From the NCBI GenBank assembly GCA_017307065.1, contig JAFKGL010000014.1:1-64000 (forward strand): 64,000 bases of DNA. The letters are read 5' to 3'. The notes below the pieces were generated by a model. That model saw nothing but the letters and a program-made list of their open reading frames with translations, did no database searches and was not told the origin of the DNA. Made by a program: the position numbers and the translations under genes. Positions 39,222-48,727 of the stretch are shown here, piece by piece (the stretch's first letter is position 1; each line of letters starts with the position of its first letter). Origin of the DNA: Candidatus Paracaedimonas acanthamoebae. GTDB taxonomy: Bacteria; Pseudomonadota; Alphaproteobacteria; Caedimonadales; Caedimonadaceae.

Positions 39222-40004
39222 ATGAAAATCAAATACTTTCTTTTCTCAAACTTATTAGCTCTCAGTATCTCACTTTTTTATTTAACAGGGTGCGAAGACA
39301 AAACACATTCTTCTACCTCCAAAAAAGAGATCTTGAAATTGGCAACTTCAGCTGATAATCCCCCTTTTGAATTTCATCAAACAACAACAAAGCAAATCAC
39401 AGGTTTCGATATTGAACTAGCCCATGCACTTGCAGATGTTCTGAATATTGAGCTTGAAATTCAGGATATGGATTTCGCTTCTATTATTCCTGCGTTGTTC
39501 TCAGGCCGTGCAGATTTTGCTATGGCAACTTTTTCTGTTACGGAAGAACGAAAGAAAAGTGTCTGTTTTTCAGAAGATTATTACACAGCTCAACCAGCTT
39601 CTGTTAGTCTAAAAAATCGTTCTTTTTCAACACAAAAAGATTTTGAAGGCACAAAAATTGGGGTTCAATTAGGTTCTTCCTATGAACAAATGATGAAAAA
39701 AATCGCTGGGAAAATAAAAAATGTTCAACTTATCCCCCTTAATAAACTTGGAGAACTCATTCAAGAAGTTAAAGCTGGCAGAATTGATGCTGCTGTTATA
39801 GATATTGCTCCTGCCAGAGCATATGTTGAAAATAATAAAGATCTGCAAACAAACATTATTGAAGAATTTCAAGAGAACTATGCAATAGCATTCCCTAAAA
39901 ACTCACCATGGGCAGAAAAATTTAATGAGGCATTAAAGAAGTTAAAAACAAACGGGAAACTTAATGAGCTAATATCTAAATGGTTTAGTCACACTTCTTC
40001 TTAG
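39222..40004 (+). CDS. amino-acid ABC transporter substrate-binding lipoprotein
   Basis: 260 residues. A lipoprotein signal ends LTGC (Cys near 24), followed by a bacterial solute-binding family 3 domain with DNPPFEF, GFDIELAHALADVL, the FAMATFSVTEERKK segment and a C-terminal GKLNELISKWF. It probably binds a polar or basic amino acid. No permease or ATPase gene is adjacent, so it is an orphan receptor whose partners are elsewhere. Confidence 0.88.
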   Translation: MKIKYFLFSNLLALSISLFYLTGCEDKTHSSTSKKEILKLATSADNPPFEFHQTTTKQITGFDIELAHALADVLNIELEIQDMDFASIIPALFSGRADFAMATFSVTEERKKSVCFSEDYYTAQPASVSLKNRSFSTQKDFEGTKIGVQLGSSYEQMMKKIAGKIKNVQLIPLNKLGELIQEVKAGRIDAAVIDIAPARAYVENNKDLQTNIIEEFQENYAIAFPKNSPWAEKFNEALKKLKTNGKLNELISKWFSHTSS

Positions 40005-40110
40005 TCTTCTTTTTTTAATTTTTGGAGGGCACTATGTGACCGTTGCCCTCTTCCTTTTTTAGTCTCTAAATAATATAAGATTTAATAGAAAATATAATTA
40101 GGAAATTTCT

Positions 40111-41472
40111 TTATTCATATTCATTTATGAGTGAAATCTCTTGGAAATTAGCGGATTTTTTATCTTTAAAGTACTCTTTTTCGTACTTTGACCAATTAGC
40201 GGGAGAAAGCCTAACTTTAAGATATATTTTTTCCTCTTGATCCAACCTCTCTAAAATTTCCCCATGCTGATACAGCCATGCAAGAGCTGCCCCATTGGAG
40301 CTTTCAATATCAAAAGTAAAAACTTTCAAAGAAGATGCTAGCTTAGTCTCAATGACTTTAAGAAGATTATTGATTCCATCTCCCGTTAAAGCAGATAGTA
40401 ATACTTTGTGAGATTTATCTTGCTCTTGAGTATTCAAAAAATTTTCTGATGATAAAAGATCACTTTTATTCAAAACTTCTATTAAGTTAGGGTTATAATC
40501 AACCTCTATTTCAAGTTGTTTCAAAATAGCCAGTACGTCTTCTTTCTGATGTTCAGTTTCAGGATGTGTGATATCTCTCACATGTATAATCACATCGGCT
40601 TCGAGAACTTCTTCTAAAGTTGCTCGGAAAGCAGCTATTAATTGCGTTGGAAGTTCAGAAATAAAGCCAACAGTATCAGAGAGAATAATTTCTCGGCCAG
40701 AAGGTAAACTTACCTGTCTCATTGTTGGATCTAAAGTAGCAAACAATAAATCTTCAGCAAAAACATCTGCATTTGCTAAAGAATTGAACAATGTTGATTT
40801 GCCTGCATTGGTATAACCTACAAGTGCAACAATAGGATATGGAATACGTTTCCTTGCTTTACGATGCAATTGGCGCGTGCGAACAACTTGCGTCAGTTCT
40901 TTTTTAATCTTTGCAATCCGCTCACTAATAAGGCGCCGATCTACTTCTAGCTGAGTTTCCCCTGGCCCTCCAATAAAGCCTAATCCTCCACGTTGTCTCT
41001 CTAAGTGAGTCCAATTCCGTACAAGGCGACTTTTTTGATACATAAGAGCAGCCAGTTCAACCTGCAAACGCCCTTCAGCTGTTTGCGCTCTTTTTCCAAA
41101 TATTTCTAGAATGAGGCCCGTACGATCAATAACTTTTGTTTTCCAGGCTTTTTCAAGGTTACGCTGTTGAATAGGCGTTAAGCTTGAATCAATAATTACA
41201 AGCTCAGCTTGATGCAATGAAATGATTTCTGTAAATGTGCTAACCACGCCTTCTCCAAGTAAAGTAGAAGGTTTTGGTGTTCGCACATTTATGATTTCAG
41301 CGTAAACAATCTCTAAGTCAATCGCTTTAGCAAGCCCTTTAGCTTCTACCAATCTAAGATTAGGATCTCTATTAGAACTAATATTGCTCTTAAAATTAGG
41401 ATATAATAGAATTGTTCTTTGCGATTTTTTTATAAGCTCAGAAAATTCCTTAATTGCCACAGAAAAAACCAA
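40111..41472 (-). CDS. hflX: GTPase HflX
   Basis: 453 residues. The N-terminal HflX domain includes ERQRGGLGFIGGPGETQLE, followed by a TRAFAC GTPase domain with GYTNAGKST, DTVGFI and NKSD. It splits stalled or hibernating 70S ribosomes. It starts 3 bases after hfq, the conserved hfq-hflX pair. Confidence 0.95.
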   Translation of the reverse strand: MVFSVAIKEFSELIKKSQRTILLYPNFKSNISSNRDPNLRLVEAKGLAKAIDLEIVYAEIINVRTPKPSTLLGEGVVSTFTEIISLHQAELVIIDSSLTPIQQRNLEKAWKTKVIDRTGLILEIFGKRAQTAEGRLQVELAALMYQKSRLVRNWTHLERQRGGLGFIGGPGETQLEVDRRLISERIAKIKKELTQVVRTRQLHRKARKRIPYPIVALVGYTNAGKSTLFNSLANADVFAEDLLFATLDPTMRQVSLPSGREIILSDTVGFISELPTQLIAAFRATLEEVLEADVIIHVRDITHPETEHQKEDVLAILKQLEIEVDYNPNLIEVLNKSDLLSSENFLNTQEQDKSHKVLLSALTGDGINNLLKVIETKLASSLKVFTFDIESSNGAALAWLYQHGEILERLDQEEKIYLKVRLSPANWSKYEKEYFKDKKSANFQEISLINEYE

Positions 41473-41475
41473 ACA

Positions 41476-41727
41476 TTAACTTTCGTTATCTACATTCTCA
41501 GCATCAAATAATTGCACTGGATTTGTAGGCATTATCGTTGATATGGCATGCTTATAAACAAGCTGTGAATGCGCATCTCTTCTTAATAATACAGAGAAAT
41601 TATCAAACCATGTGATAATACCTTGTAACTTTACACCATTTACAAGAAACAAAGTTACAGGATTTTTGTTCTTACGAAGGTGATTTAAAAATGTATCTTG
41701 CAAATTACTTATCTTATCCGAAATCAT
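41476..41727 (-). CDS. hfq: RNA chaperone Hfq
   Basis: 83 residues with Sm1 ([25 protein letters not shown]) and Sm2 ([12 protein letters not shown]) motifs, including the YKHAIS form of the usual YKHA signature that binds U-rich RNA. Its presence implies sRNA-based regulation. Co-transcribed with hflX. Confidence 0.96.
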   Translation of the reverse strand: MISDKISNLQDTFLNHLRKNKNPVTLFLVNGVKLQGIITWFDNFSVLLRRDAHSQLVYKHAISTIMPTNPVQLFDAENVDNES

Positions 41728-42924
41728 ATGTTAACCCCATGTTACTCTAGACGTTTGCCTCCTTTTTCAATATTAATTAGTTCTTATGATTTTTTTTATT
41801 TTATAAGGGGCTTTTTTACAGAAGGCCTCAATAACGCCCTATTATCCACAAATTCTAAATGGTGGATGCTTCATTTTCACATGTATTTAATCTCAAAGCA
41901 TATACAAAAAGTACTTATACAAATATTAAGTACATACTTAAATTTTTATTCTACACTGATAAGGAATACATCCTCCATTGGTTTATAATGCCCTAGTAAA
42001 CTAAACTCTTTATCTTAGTTTTTCTTAGTCCATATAACCATCAATGGATGAAAAATAATTATTCTATTTCAAAAAGTCAACTTCTTTTCGTAAACATACG
42101 TCATTTTGTTTTCAAGTATTGAAAGATTCAACCATTGTAAAAATAAAACTTTACTTAATGTAGAGCCCTACTAATGTTTTTAATTTTTTTTAGATGATTT
42201 CAATTATAAATTTTCGCGTAAGTGATTTTCACTTCATTTGGCTGCATTGAATGCTTATTAAGATTAAGTGTTGTTATGTTACAAAGGGCTTTATCTAAAG
42301 AAACTTCTGATCAAATATCCTATTTTATGCAGCTAATATTTTAGTGTAATATTGCACAGGATTTATTTCTCCTTGCTCTTTAAGGCAGTAAATATAAAAA
42401 TCTCAGCTATTTTTTTAAAAACTATCTAACTCTATCTCTTCGAATCATTTTACTGTTAATTTGAAGAAGCAGTTTTATTAAAATTATTGTCCCTATTAAA
42501 GATTCCCTCAGAGAATATTGTTTCTTGAAGCCAAATATAGTCTCTCATCATCGCATAATTTTTTAAATAATCTGATGTTGATAAATAGCATTAAGAATGA
42601 ATAGGTTTGTGAAGGAAAATTTAAGAACATCTTCCTGTACAATAAAATATAAAATGAGAGCCTCTTGTAACTAAGTCTAAAATGGCCTTAGAGACATCTC
42701 CTTTAAAAGCTTATTGGTGAACACACTAAGCCTGTTCAAGAAGCAGGGCCGCTTTTTCTCTTAAAATCCCTTAGCATTATTTACATAATTATTAGACTTC
42801 GCCGAAATAGCAAGAGCGATTACTTTAGATAGTTGAGATATTCTTAGGAAAAAATAAATTTTCCCTTACAAATAACAACATGATCTATAATGCAAAAAAT
42901 TCAACTTTAAAAAAGATTTCTAAG
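41728..42924. other. large gene-poor region upstream of hfq
   Basis: Almost 1.2 kb with frequent stops in every frame and no credible gene or RNA. A minus-strand stretch ending near 42330 would read CLKEQGEINPVQYYTKILAA and could be the decayed end of a gene, but it is only about 24 codons. Near-palindromic GTAGAGCCCTAC lies around 42160-42171. Confidence 0.4.
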
Positions 42925-43458
42925 CTAGATCCCTTCTGGGTGCATTTTCAAAACCTCTTCAACAGTTTGATCAAGATCTCTTTGGGTGCACAACCCTAAC
43001 GTTACAGGGTGTCGTGGCTTAATATTTAATGCTTTTTTATGGGTTTTATTCCGAATTGCATCAATAGTTGCTTTTGTTGTCCCTAAAAGTCTGCATAATA
43101 AAGTATCATTCATTTGCGGATAGTGTTTTAAGATCCATGCAATACCATCAGGTCGATCTTTACGCAAAGAAACCGGTGTATAGCGTCCTTTTTTCAGATT
43201 CTTATCTAAAATAGAGTCATGCTCTTTAAGAATTAAATGCTTAGATGAATCTTCTTCACATCGCTTAATTTCTTGAGCTGTTAATTGATTATTAGCGAGA
43301 GGGTCAAAAGGCACCAAACCAATACCAATTTCACCATCAGCAAGGGCCTGCACCTCAAGAAGATGTAATTCACAAAATGCTGCTATTTGCTCAAACGTTA
43401 ATGTCGTATTTTCAACAAGCCAAAGTGCCGTTGCCTTTGGCATTAATGGAACAACCAT
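42925..43458 (-). CDS. TrcR family (DUF1013) cell-cycle transcriptional regulator
   Basis: 177 residues matching the alphaproteobacteria-restricted DUF1013 family: PLMPKATALWLVENTTLTFEQIA at the start, a central basic YTPVSLRKDRPDGIAWILKHYP, then TKATIDAIRN with helix-turn-helix character. Members are annotated TrcR and linked to cell-cycle transcription. Together with MucR at 18 kb it suggests a retained alphaproteobacterial cell-cycle circuit. Confidence 0.85.
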   Translation of the reverse strand: MVVPLMPKATALWLVENTTLTFEQIAAFCELHLLEVQALADGEIGIGLVPFDPLANNQLTAQEIKRCEEDSSKHLILKEHDSILDKNLKKGRYTPVSLRKDRPDGIAWILKHYPQMNDTLLCRLLGTTKATIDAIRNKTHKKALNIKPRHPVTLGLCTQRDLDQTVEEVLKMHPEGI

Positions 43459-43553
43459 TTTTCTTCCTTTCTTTAAGGATAATCACTTTTATTAGTTAGG
43501 TGATAATCTTTCTTTTATAATCTCATAAGTAATAGTTTTTGAGTATAACTCAA

Positions 43554-44639
43554 TTAACTTTCATCCCCAAGACAAATGCCTAAACCTCTCGCGGTTTGTA
43601 CAAGCACACTTTCAGGATCAACAGCTCTATTTCGCGCAATAGCTTCAAGAATAGGCACATCAATAACTGTTCTATTTTGCCAAGCAACCATTCGATCAAA
43701 CTTCTGTTCAGCAATTAAATCAACTGCTTTTACACCGAAAGCTGACGCCAAAATACGATCTGAAGCATCAGGCTGCCCCCCTCTTTGGACGTGACCCAAA
43801 ACCATAAAACGGGTTTCTGCTCCTGTAAGACGCGTAATTTGATCACTCAAATAATGCCCAATTCCGCCATATCTTGCGCGTCCAGAAAGATCTTTAATTT
43901 GAATAGGTTGACCTTCCTCAGTTTTAACAGCTTCAGCAACAACAACAAGAGCAAAGTTACGCCCACGTTTTAAAAGTTGATTTATCTTATTCTGAACATG
44001 TTCTAATTTGTAAGGTATTTCAGGGATCAAAATGACGTCAGCTCCCCCCGCAATACCTGCTGTTAAAGCAATATGCCCAGCGTCTCGTCCCATTAATTCT
44101 AAAACCATGACTCGATCATGGCTTGCAGCTGTCGGTTGTAGACGATCGAGAGCTTCTGTCGCTACATCTACAGCAGTCATAAAACCAATTGATTGGTCTG
44201 TACATTCTAAATCATTATCGATCGTTTTAGGAATAGCGACGAAGGGGATGCTACCTCGCCGACAAAGCTCATGAATAATCTTTAAACTTCCATCACCACC
44301 AATACCAATAAGAGCATCCAATCCAAGCATACGACAACCTTCAACAATTTCCATCGAACGATCTTTGAAAGATCCATCCGGCATAGGAAATGCAAAAGGG
44401 TCTCCTTTAGTTGTGGTACCCAAAATTGTTCCACCTCGATGGAACACGCCTTCTTCAAATGTCTCTATTGTCAAAGGTCGATATCCCACAGGACGATTTA
44501 AAAGGCCTATCGTTCCATGGTTAATACCAAAAACTTGCCAGCCATACCCATCGATTGCCCGCACAGTTACCGCTCTTAAAACAGCATTTAATCCGGCACA
44601 ATCGCCACCACTCGTTAAAATTCCAATTTTTTTTGTCAT
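43554..44639 (-). CDS. pfkA: 6-phosphofructokinase
   Basis: 361 residues of the PfkA/Pfp superfamily: ILTSGGDCAGLNAV at the start, IGGDGS at 113-118, PKTIDND at 137-143, and MGRDAGHIAL. The Gly after GGD is typical of ATP-dependent enzymes, while the Lys before TIDND is typical of pyrophosphate-dependent or mixed-clade ones, so the phosphoryl donor is uncertain. It phosphorylates fructose-6-phosphate in glycolysis. Confidence 0.88.
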   Translation of the reverse strand: MTKKIGILTSGGDCAGLNAVLRAVTVRAIDGYGWQVFGINHGTIGLLNRPVGYRPLTIETFEEGVFHRGGTILGTTTKGDPFAFPMPDGSFKDRSMEIVEGCRMLGLDALIGIGGDGSLKIIHELCRRGSIPFVAIPKTIDNDLECTDQSIGFMTAVDVATEALDRLQPTAASHDRVMVLELMGRDAGHIALTAGIAGGADVILIPEIPYKLEHVQNKINQLLKRGRNFALVVVAEAVKTEEGQPIQIKDLSGRARYGGIGHYLSDQITRLTGAETRFMVLGHVQRGGQPDASDRILASAFGVKAVDLIAEQKFDRMVAWQNRTVIDVPILEAIARNRAVDPESVLVQTARGLGICLGDES

Positions 44640-44779
44640 TGTTTTCCAATTATTTCTATTGAACAGACTATTCAGAACCTATCTCATTTGGTATAACATG
44701 CGCAAGATGACTTAAAAAATTTTTATAAATGTGATAGTACAATGGTCAAAAAATTAATTAATCGCGAGTACTAAAGCCA

Positions 44780-44980
44780 ATGGAATCAATGGAAATTGTT
44801 AAAATGCAGCTTGAAAAAGTTAGCGAGGAACATCGTGAACTTGATCATATGATTGAAAAGATGATGGAAGAGCGCATCGTCAATCAAGTTGCAGTACAAC
44901 GGCTCAAAAAACGTAAATTACTCTTAAAAGATCAAATCCTAAGACTTAAAAGTCAATTACTTCCTGATATTATTGCATAA
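44780..44980 (+). CDS. DUF465 (YdcH-like) small protein
   Basis: 66 residues forming a helical hairpin: EEHRELDHMIEKMMEE, then VAVQRLKKRKLLLKDQILRLKSQL. This is the YdcH/DUF465 pattern common in alphaproteobacteria. Function is unknown. The ATG is immediately followed by a second in-frame ATG three codons on. tRNA-Arg on the other strand begins 6 bases after the stop. Confidence 0.88.
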   Translation: MESMEIVKMQLEKVSEEHRELDHMIEKMMEERIVNQVAVQRLKKRKLLLKDQILRLKSQLLPDIIA

Positions 44981-44986
44981 GAAAAA

Positions 44987-45063
44987 TGGTGCGCCCTGCA
45001 GGATTCGAACCTGCGACCTGCGGCTTAGAAGGCCGACGCTCTATCCAACTGAGCTAAGGGCGC
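44987..45063 (-). tRNA. tRNA-Arg(TCT)
   Basis: 77-base cloverleaf with acceptor stem GCGCCCT/AGGGCGC, D-arm TAGCTCAGTTGGATAGAGC, anticodon loop CTTCTAA giving TCT, T-loop GTTCGAATC and encoded CCA on the minus strand. Confidence 0.96.
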
Positions 45064-45150
45064 ATGAGATGCTTTCAATTTTTAATCTATTAAGTAAGCA
45101 CTCACCGGCAATTTAATCGAGAAATGATGAGAGGTAAAGAAAATTTACAT

Positions 45151-45187
45151 AAAAAAATGCCCTAAGAAATTTCTAGGGCATTTTTAC
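45151..45187 (-). terminator. Rho-independent terminator after the first patatin gene
   Basis: ATGCCCTA and TAGGGCAT arms with a 9-base loop, T-run on the minus strand (A-run on plus), 20 or so bases beyond the stop at 45208. Confidence 0.85.
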
Positions 45188-45207
45188 TAACTCACAAAAG
45201 AACTATC

Positions 45208-46671
45208 TTAGCGTTTAATATCTCTTTTTTGTTTATTTAATAATTTTGCAAAGGCTGACATTTCTTCACCATGAGCAGTTGCCCAAGCAACTTCTTGTAA
45301 TTTTTTCAGTGTTAACTCACTATAGTCTGCAAGATCAACTTTTTGTTCGAGCCCAAATTGTATCCGCGCATAATGTTGAAGTTTTCCTTTTTTATGTAAC
45401 CTTGCCATTGTATCTTCCACACCTTGCCCGGTAATTCCCATAAAAAATCCAGGAATGTTCCCAGGATTTCCAAAACCTAACTTTCCTGCATTTTTATTCA
45501 GCTGAAGGAATGATTCGGTACCCGTCCCAAGGGAAAGCATGTTTATTCTAACTTTTCTCCCTTGCTCTTTATAACGATCCCGCGCATGTTCAAAGGCGAT
45601 AGTTGCAGGGTTATTATAGCCAACGCCTCCATCAATAGCTGTGTACGATCCTTTCTTTGTTGTGACCTCTATTCCAGGGAAATAAGTGGGAGCCGCACTT
45701 GTTGCACGTCCTGCCTCAAGCATTGATACATCTTTTGTATCTCCATCTTCACTGCTCAATAATTTCAGTGCTCCTGTTTTACTATCAACAGAAGTTACAG
45801 TAACAGGCACTTTAACTTCAGACAGTGCCGCCTCTCCAACATACTTTTTAATAACACTCTCAAGCCCTTCAGGCCGATAAGTAGCTCCTAAGAAACCACC
45901 GGGATTTGAAATTATATCCCAGGTACTACGCCCAAAAATAACTTTACCTTCTTTCACGTAGAGGTCGAGAACTTCATTTGCAGAAAGACCACGCGCTAAC
46001 AAGATTGCGGCTAATCCACCTGTTGATGTTCCATAAATACGATCAAATAATTGATGAGTTCTTAGCCCTGTCTTCATTTCAAGAGCTGCAAGCATTGTAA
46101 GAGTCCCAACTCCACGCATTCCCCCCCCATCAAGACAAAGAATATTTTCTTCTTCTCTAGAACCTGCACCTGTTATGAACTTTTTTATGATGTTTGGCTT
46201 CTTAGAAAAAGAAGTGCTTATTCCCTCTTCAAGGACAGCCCGCTGTACCCCACCATCTATGGCTTCTTCTAATCTATCTTCATAATGATGAATACTTTGA
46301 GCAAGGTTTTGAGCTTGTTGTTCTAATTCAGATCCTGCGCCAGCCTCTGCTCTTTCAAGTTTCTTATTAACTTGCCACGCATCTTTGACAGCTTTCGCAT
46401 ATTCTACTTCATCCTTCTTATATTCGGTGACTTGTGACGCACTTACAGCAGGCTCACTTGTCTCGCCTTCCACAAAACTTGATTCGCAAGCAATACTATG
46501 CATCCTGCTGGCTGATGGCATAACGTCACGATTTTCTTCAGTGAGAGACCCCCCATTTCCGTGAACGCCATAAGCGCCTCCCATTAATAAAAGAGAAGCT
46601 AATCGAGTGGCTGCATAAATTTTTAACTTGGATTTCTTTTGTGCGCACTTTGGGTTTTGTCGTGCTTTCAT
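45208..46671 (-). CDS. secreted patatin-like phospholipase (paralogue 1)
   Basis: 487 residues. A basic N-terminus and hydrophobic LASLLLMGGAYG (about 24-35) form a signal peptide. EENRDVMP (45-52) and SSFVEGETSEP (64-74) follow, shared with the downstream paralogue. A charged helical linker runs to about 150. The patatin domain has the oxyanion GGGMRG (182-187), nucleophile motif GTSTGG (Ser216) and the dyad Asp in DGG (347). The enzyme should be an active phospholipase A. Patatins of intracellular bacteria are often secreted effectors acting on host membranes, which is inference here. Confidence 0.9.
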   Translation of the reverse strand: MKARQNPKCAQKKSKLKIYAATRLASLLLMGGAYGVHGNGGSLTEENRDVMPSASRMHSIACESSFVEGETSEPAVSASQVTEYKKDEVEYAKAVKDAWQVNKKLERAEAGAGSELEQQAQNLAQSIHHYEDRLEEAIDGGVQRAVLEEGISTSFSKKPNIIKKFITGAGSREEENILCLDGGGMRGVGTLTMLAALEMKTGLRTHQLFDRIYGTSTGGLAAILLARGLSANEVLDLYVKEGKVIFGRSTWDIISNPGGFLGATYRPEGLESVIKKYVGEAALSEVKVPVTVTSVDSKTGALKLLSSEDGDTKDVSMLEAGRATSAAPTYFPGIEVTTKKGSYTAIDGGVGYNNPATIAFEHARDRYKEQGRKVRINMLSLGTGTESFLQLNKNAGKLGFGNPGNIPGFFMGITGQGVEDTMARLHKKGKLQHYARIQFGLEQKVDLADYSELTLKKLQEVAWATAHGEEMSAFAKLLNKQKRDIKR

Positions 46672-46796
46672 GATCTACCTCCTAAAGTTAGGGTTCAATT
46701 CACGATCTTATTGATAAGAAATTTTAAGAAAGTACGCAATTGCCTATAATGCATACATAAGATTCATCAAATACACATAAGGATGAAAAGCAAGAA

Positions 46797-46812
46797 TTAA
46801 CAAATAGTTAAC
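46797..46812. promoter_or_regulatory. possible CtrA-type site upstream of patatin paralogue 1
   Basis: TTAA, seven bases, TTAAC, about 125 bases upstream of the patatin start. It matches the full CtrA consensus spacing including the final C. Chance matches occur in AT-rich DNA. Confidence 0.25.
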
Positions 46813-46887
46813 AAATAAATGAAGAATCAAAATTCAACTCATGTTAGATTTTTATATTCATTTTAAACTTATTTTTTTGAGAAAATA

Positions 46888-46921
46888 AGATGGCCCCTTT
46901 GATTTTACATAAAGGGGCCTT
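46888..46921 (-). terminator. hairpin terminator after the second patatin gene
   Basis: GGCCCCTTT and AAAGGGGCC arms (46892-46900, 46911-46919) with a 10-base loop directly after the stop at 46926. The following tract on the minus strand is only partly T-rich. Confidence 0.75.
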
Positions 46922-46925
46922 TTCC

Positions 46926-48515
46926 TTAAGCGGCTATGTCTATTATGTTGTTTGTCTGAGCTGGTTCATTAACAATACTTACTTGTTCGCGTTCTTGAGG
47001 AAGTCTTAACATTTGACCTTTTTGGACTTCTTGTTTTCGTCTTTCAATATAAGCCCTAAACCCTTCATTTGTTTGGATAAATGTTGTTGCTAATTGTTGC
47101 ATTAATGCAACTGATTTTGAACTTATATCTGCAAGGTCAATTTTAGTAGGCAACTGTATATTGAAGTAATCATACTCATCAATGTCACCTATCTCCTTAT
47201 GATCCTTCATTGCCTTACGAGTTTGAGTCATTTGATAATGGAACATCATTTCCATATCTGTACCTGGGTGAATAAAAGCCCACAACCCAGCCATCGTGTG
47301 AGGCTTATACACAGATACTTCTCCTGTTCCCAGGGTAAGAATGCTTGGCTTTTTACCAGGATTAAGCCTACGATACTCTCTCAACGCAAGTTCACTTGGA
47401 TCATTAGCGGAAAACCCACCATCTCGCGCAATAAAAGTTCCATTCTTAGTTTTAATCTCTTTAGCATCAAAGTAGGTTGTTGCAGCACTTGTTCCACGGC
47501 CAGCATCCAACATTGAAACTTCAGGATGTGAAGCACTAGAAAGCAAAATGCCTTCCTCTGTATCTACATTTTGCACAACTACACCAACTGGCACTTTTAC
47601 ATCTGCAAGCATTGCATCTCCAACTTGTTCCTCAATAACTGCTTCAAGTTGTGTTGCATCATAGGCAGAACGAAAAAGTCCTAATGGATTCGTGAAATAA
47701 TCCGAATAACTCCATGAGAAAATTCTATTTCCATTATTAAGATAAACATCAAGAACCTCACCCGCAGACATGCCGCGCGCTAACATAAGAGCTGCAAGCC
47801 CTCCTGTCGACGTGCCATAAATACCTCCTTTGAAAAGCTCAAAAGTTTTCAAGCCTGTCTCTTCCTCGAGTGCCTTCAATTGCATGAGCTCAAGAATTCC
47901 TCGAAATCCACCTCCATGAAGCGCTAAAATATTGTCGCTTTCCTCTTGAGAATCGGGTTTGATAATCGATTCTGAAGTTTTGGCTTTCTTCTTAGAAGAA
48001 AAAGCCTTAATCACCTTTTCTTTAGTTTGTTGAAGAAAACTTTTCTTGTCTAATTTTTCAACTTCTTTTTCTAAAAGCGCTTGTTGAACACCAACCTTAA
48101 TATCTTCTTCTAGCTTTTCTTCAATCTCGTGGACACGTTGATCCCGCTTTTGAACTTTTTTCGTTAATTTTGATGTGTCTTTACCTTTTTTCTTTGCTTT
48201 TTCAAGCTTATCATGGGCTTTAAGAGACTTTACAAGTGCTTCTTCATATTGGGCTTCATGCCGTTTATATGCCTCAACTTGTTTTTTAGAAGCATGCACA
48301 ATAGGCTCACTTGTCTCACCTTCCACAAAACTTGATTGATATGCAGCATCATAGTGCCTTCCAACTTGAAGAGGCATGACTTCTCGGTTTTCTTCCCCAA
48401 GAATTTCACTATCTCCATGCCCACCGGCATAGGCTGTTCCCATAAGAAGAAGGGAACCTAATCTAAGAACTGCGTATAATTTAAGAGCGTTAGGGTGACT
48501 CATATTTAACTCCAT
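46926..48515 (-). CDS. secreted patatin-like phospholipase (paralogue 2)
   Basis: 529 residues, a diverged tandem copy of the gene next to it. Signal peptide with LRLGSLLLMGTAYA (cleavage near 30), then EENREVMP (41-48) and SSFVEGETSEP (61-71). A long Lys/Glu-rich coiled-coil-like linker (about 80-190) follows. The patatin domain has GGGFRG (201-206), GTSTGG (Ser236) and the dyad DGG (Asp365). All catalytic residues are kept. Each copy has its own terminator, so they are transcribed separately. Probably an exported phospholipase. Confidence 0.9.
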   Translation of the reverse strand: MELNMSHPNALKLYAVLRLGSLLLMGTAYAGGHGDSEILGEENREVMPLQVGRHYDAAYQSSFVEGETSEPIVHASKKQVEAYKRHEAQYEEALVKSLKAHDKLEKAKKKGKDTSKLTKKVQKRDQRVHEIEEKLEEDIKVGVQQALLEKEVEKLDKKSFLQQTKEKVIKAFSSKKKAKTSESIIKPDSQEESDNILALHGGGFRGILELMQLKALEEETGLKTFELFKGGIYGTSTGGLAALMLARGMSAGEVLDVYLNNGNRIFSWSYSDYFTNPLGLFRSAYDATQLEAVIEEQVGDAMLADVKVPVGVVVQNVDTEEGILLSSASHPEVSMLDAGRGTSAATTYFDAKEIKTKNGTFIARDGGFSANDPSELALREYRRLNPGKKPSILTLGTGEVSVYKPHTMAGLWAFIHPGTDMEMMFHYQMTQTRKAMKDHKEIGDIDEYDYFNIQLPTKIDLADISSKSVALMQQLATTFIQTNEGFRAYIERRKQEVQKGQMLRLPQEREQVSIVNEPAQTNNIIDIAA

Positions 48516-48689
48516 ATTGGCGACTGTTTACATTTTACATATAGACAACAATCAAAAATCTTCAAGTGCGGAATTAACATACAAGCATTGCATTTTTTAC
48601 AAAACACTCTTTATTTATAAGGAATGATTGTTCTCAAAATTTTTCCAGCATCAAAATAAACAAGATCAGAAAAGCTAAAAACTCAAGTA
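48516..48689. other. non-coding spacer between patatin 2 and the rpmI promoter
   Basis: AT-rich divergent intergenic DNA. No gene seen. infC, which usually precedes rpmI, is not here. Confidence 0.5.
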
Positions 48690-48718
48690 TTGATTAAGGC
48701 AATAAAGATTGTTATAAG
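48690..48718 (+). promoter_or_regulatory. likely sigma-70-type promoter of rpmI-rplT
   Basis: TTGATT (48690-48695) and TATAAG (48713-48718) are separated by exactly 17 bases. The predicted start near 48725 lies just before a stable leader hairpin. Confidence 0.5.
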
Positions 48719-48727
48719 ATGTCTTAT

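Noticed and set aside
41698-41988. 96-codon frame divergent from hfq
   Set aside because: It starts inside hfq, has no ribosome site and its composition is that of translated AT-rich non-coding DNA.
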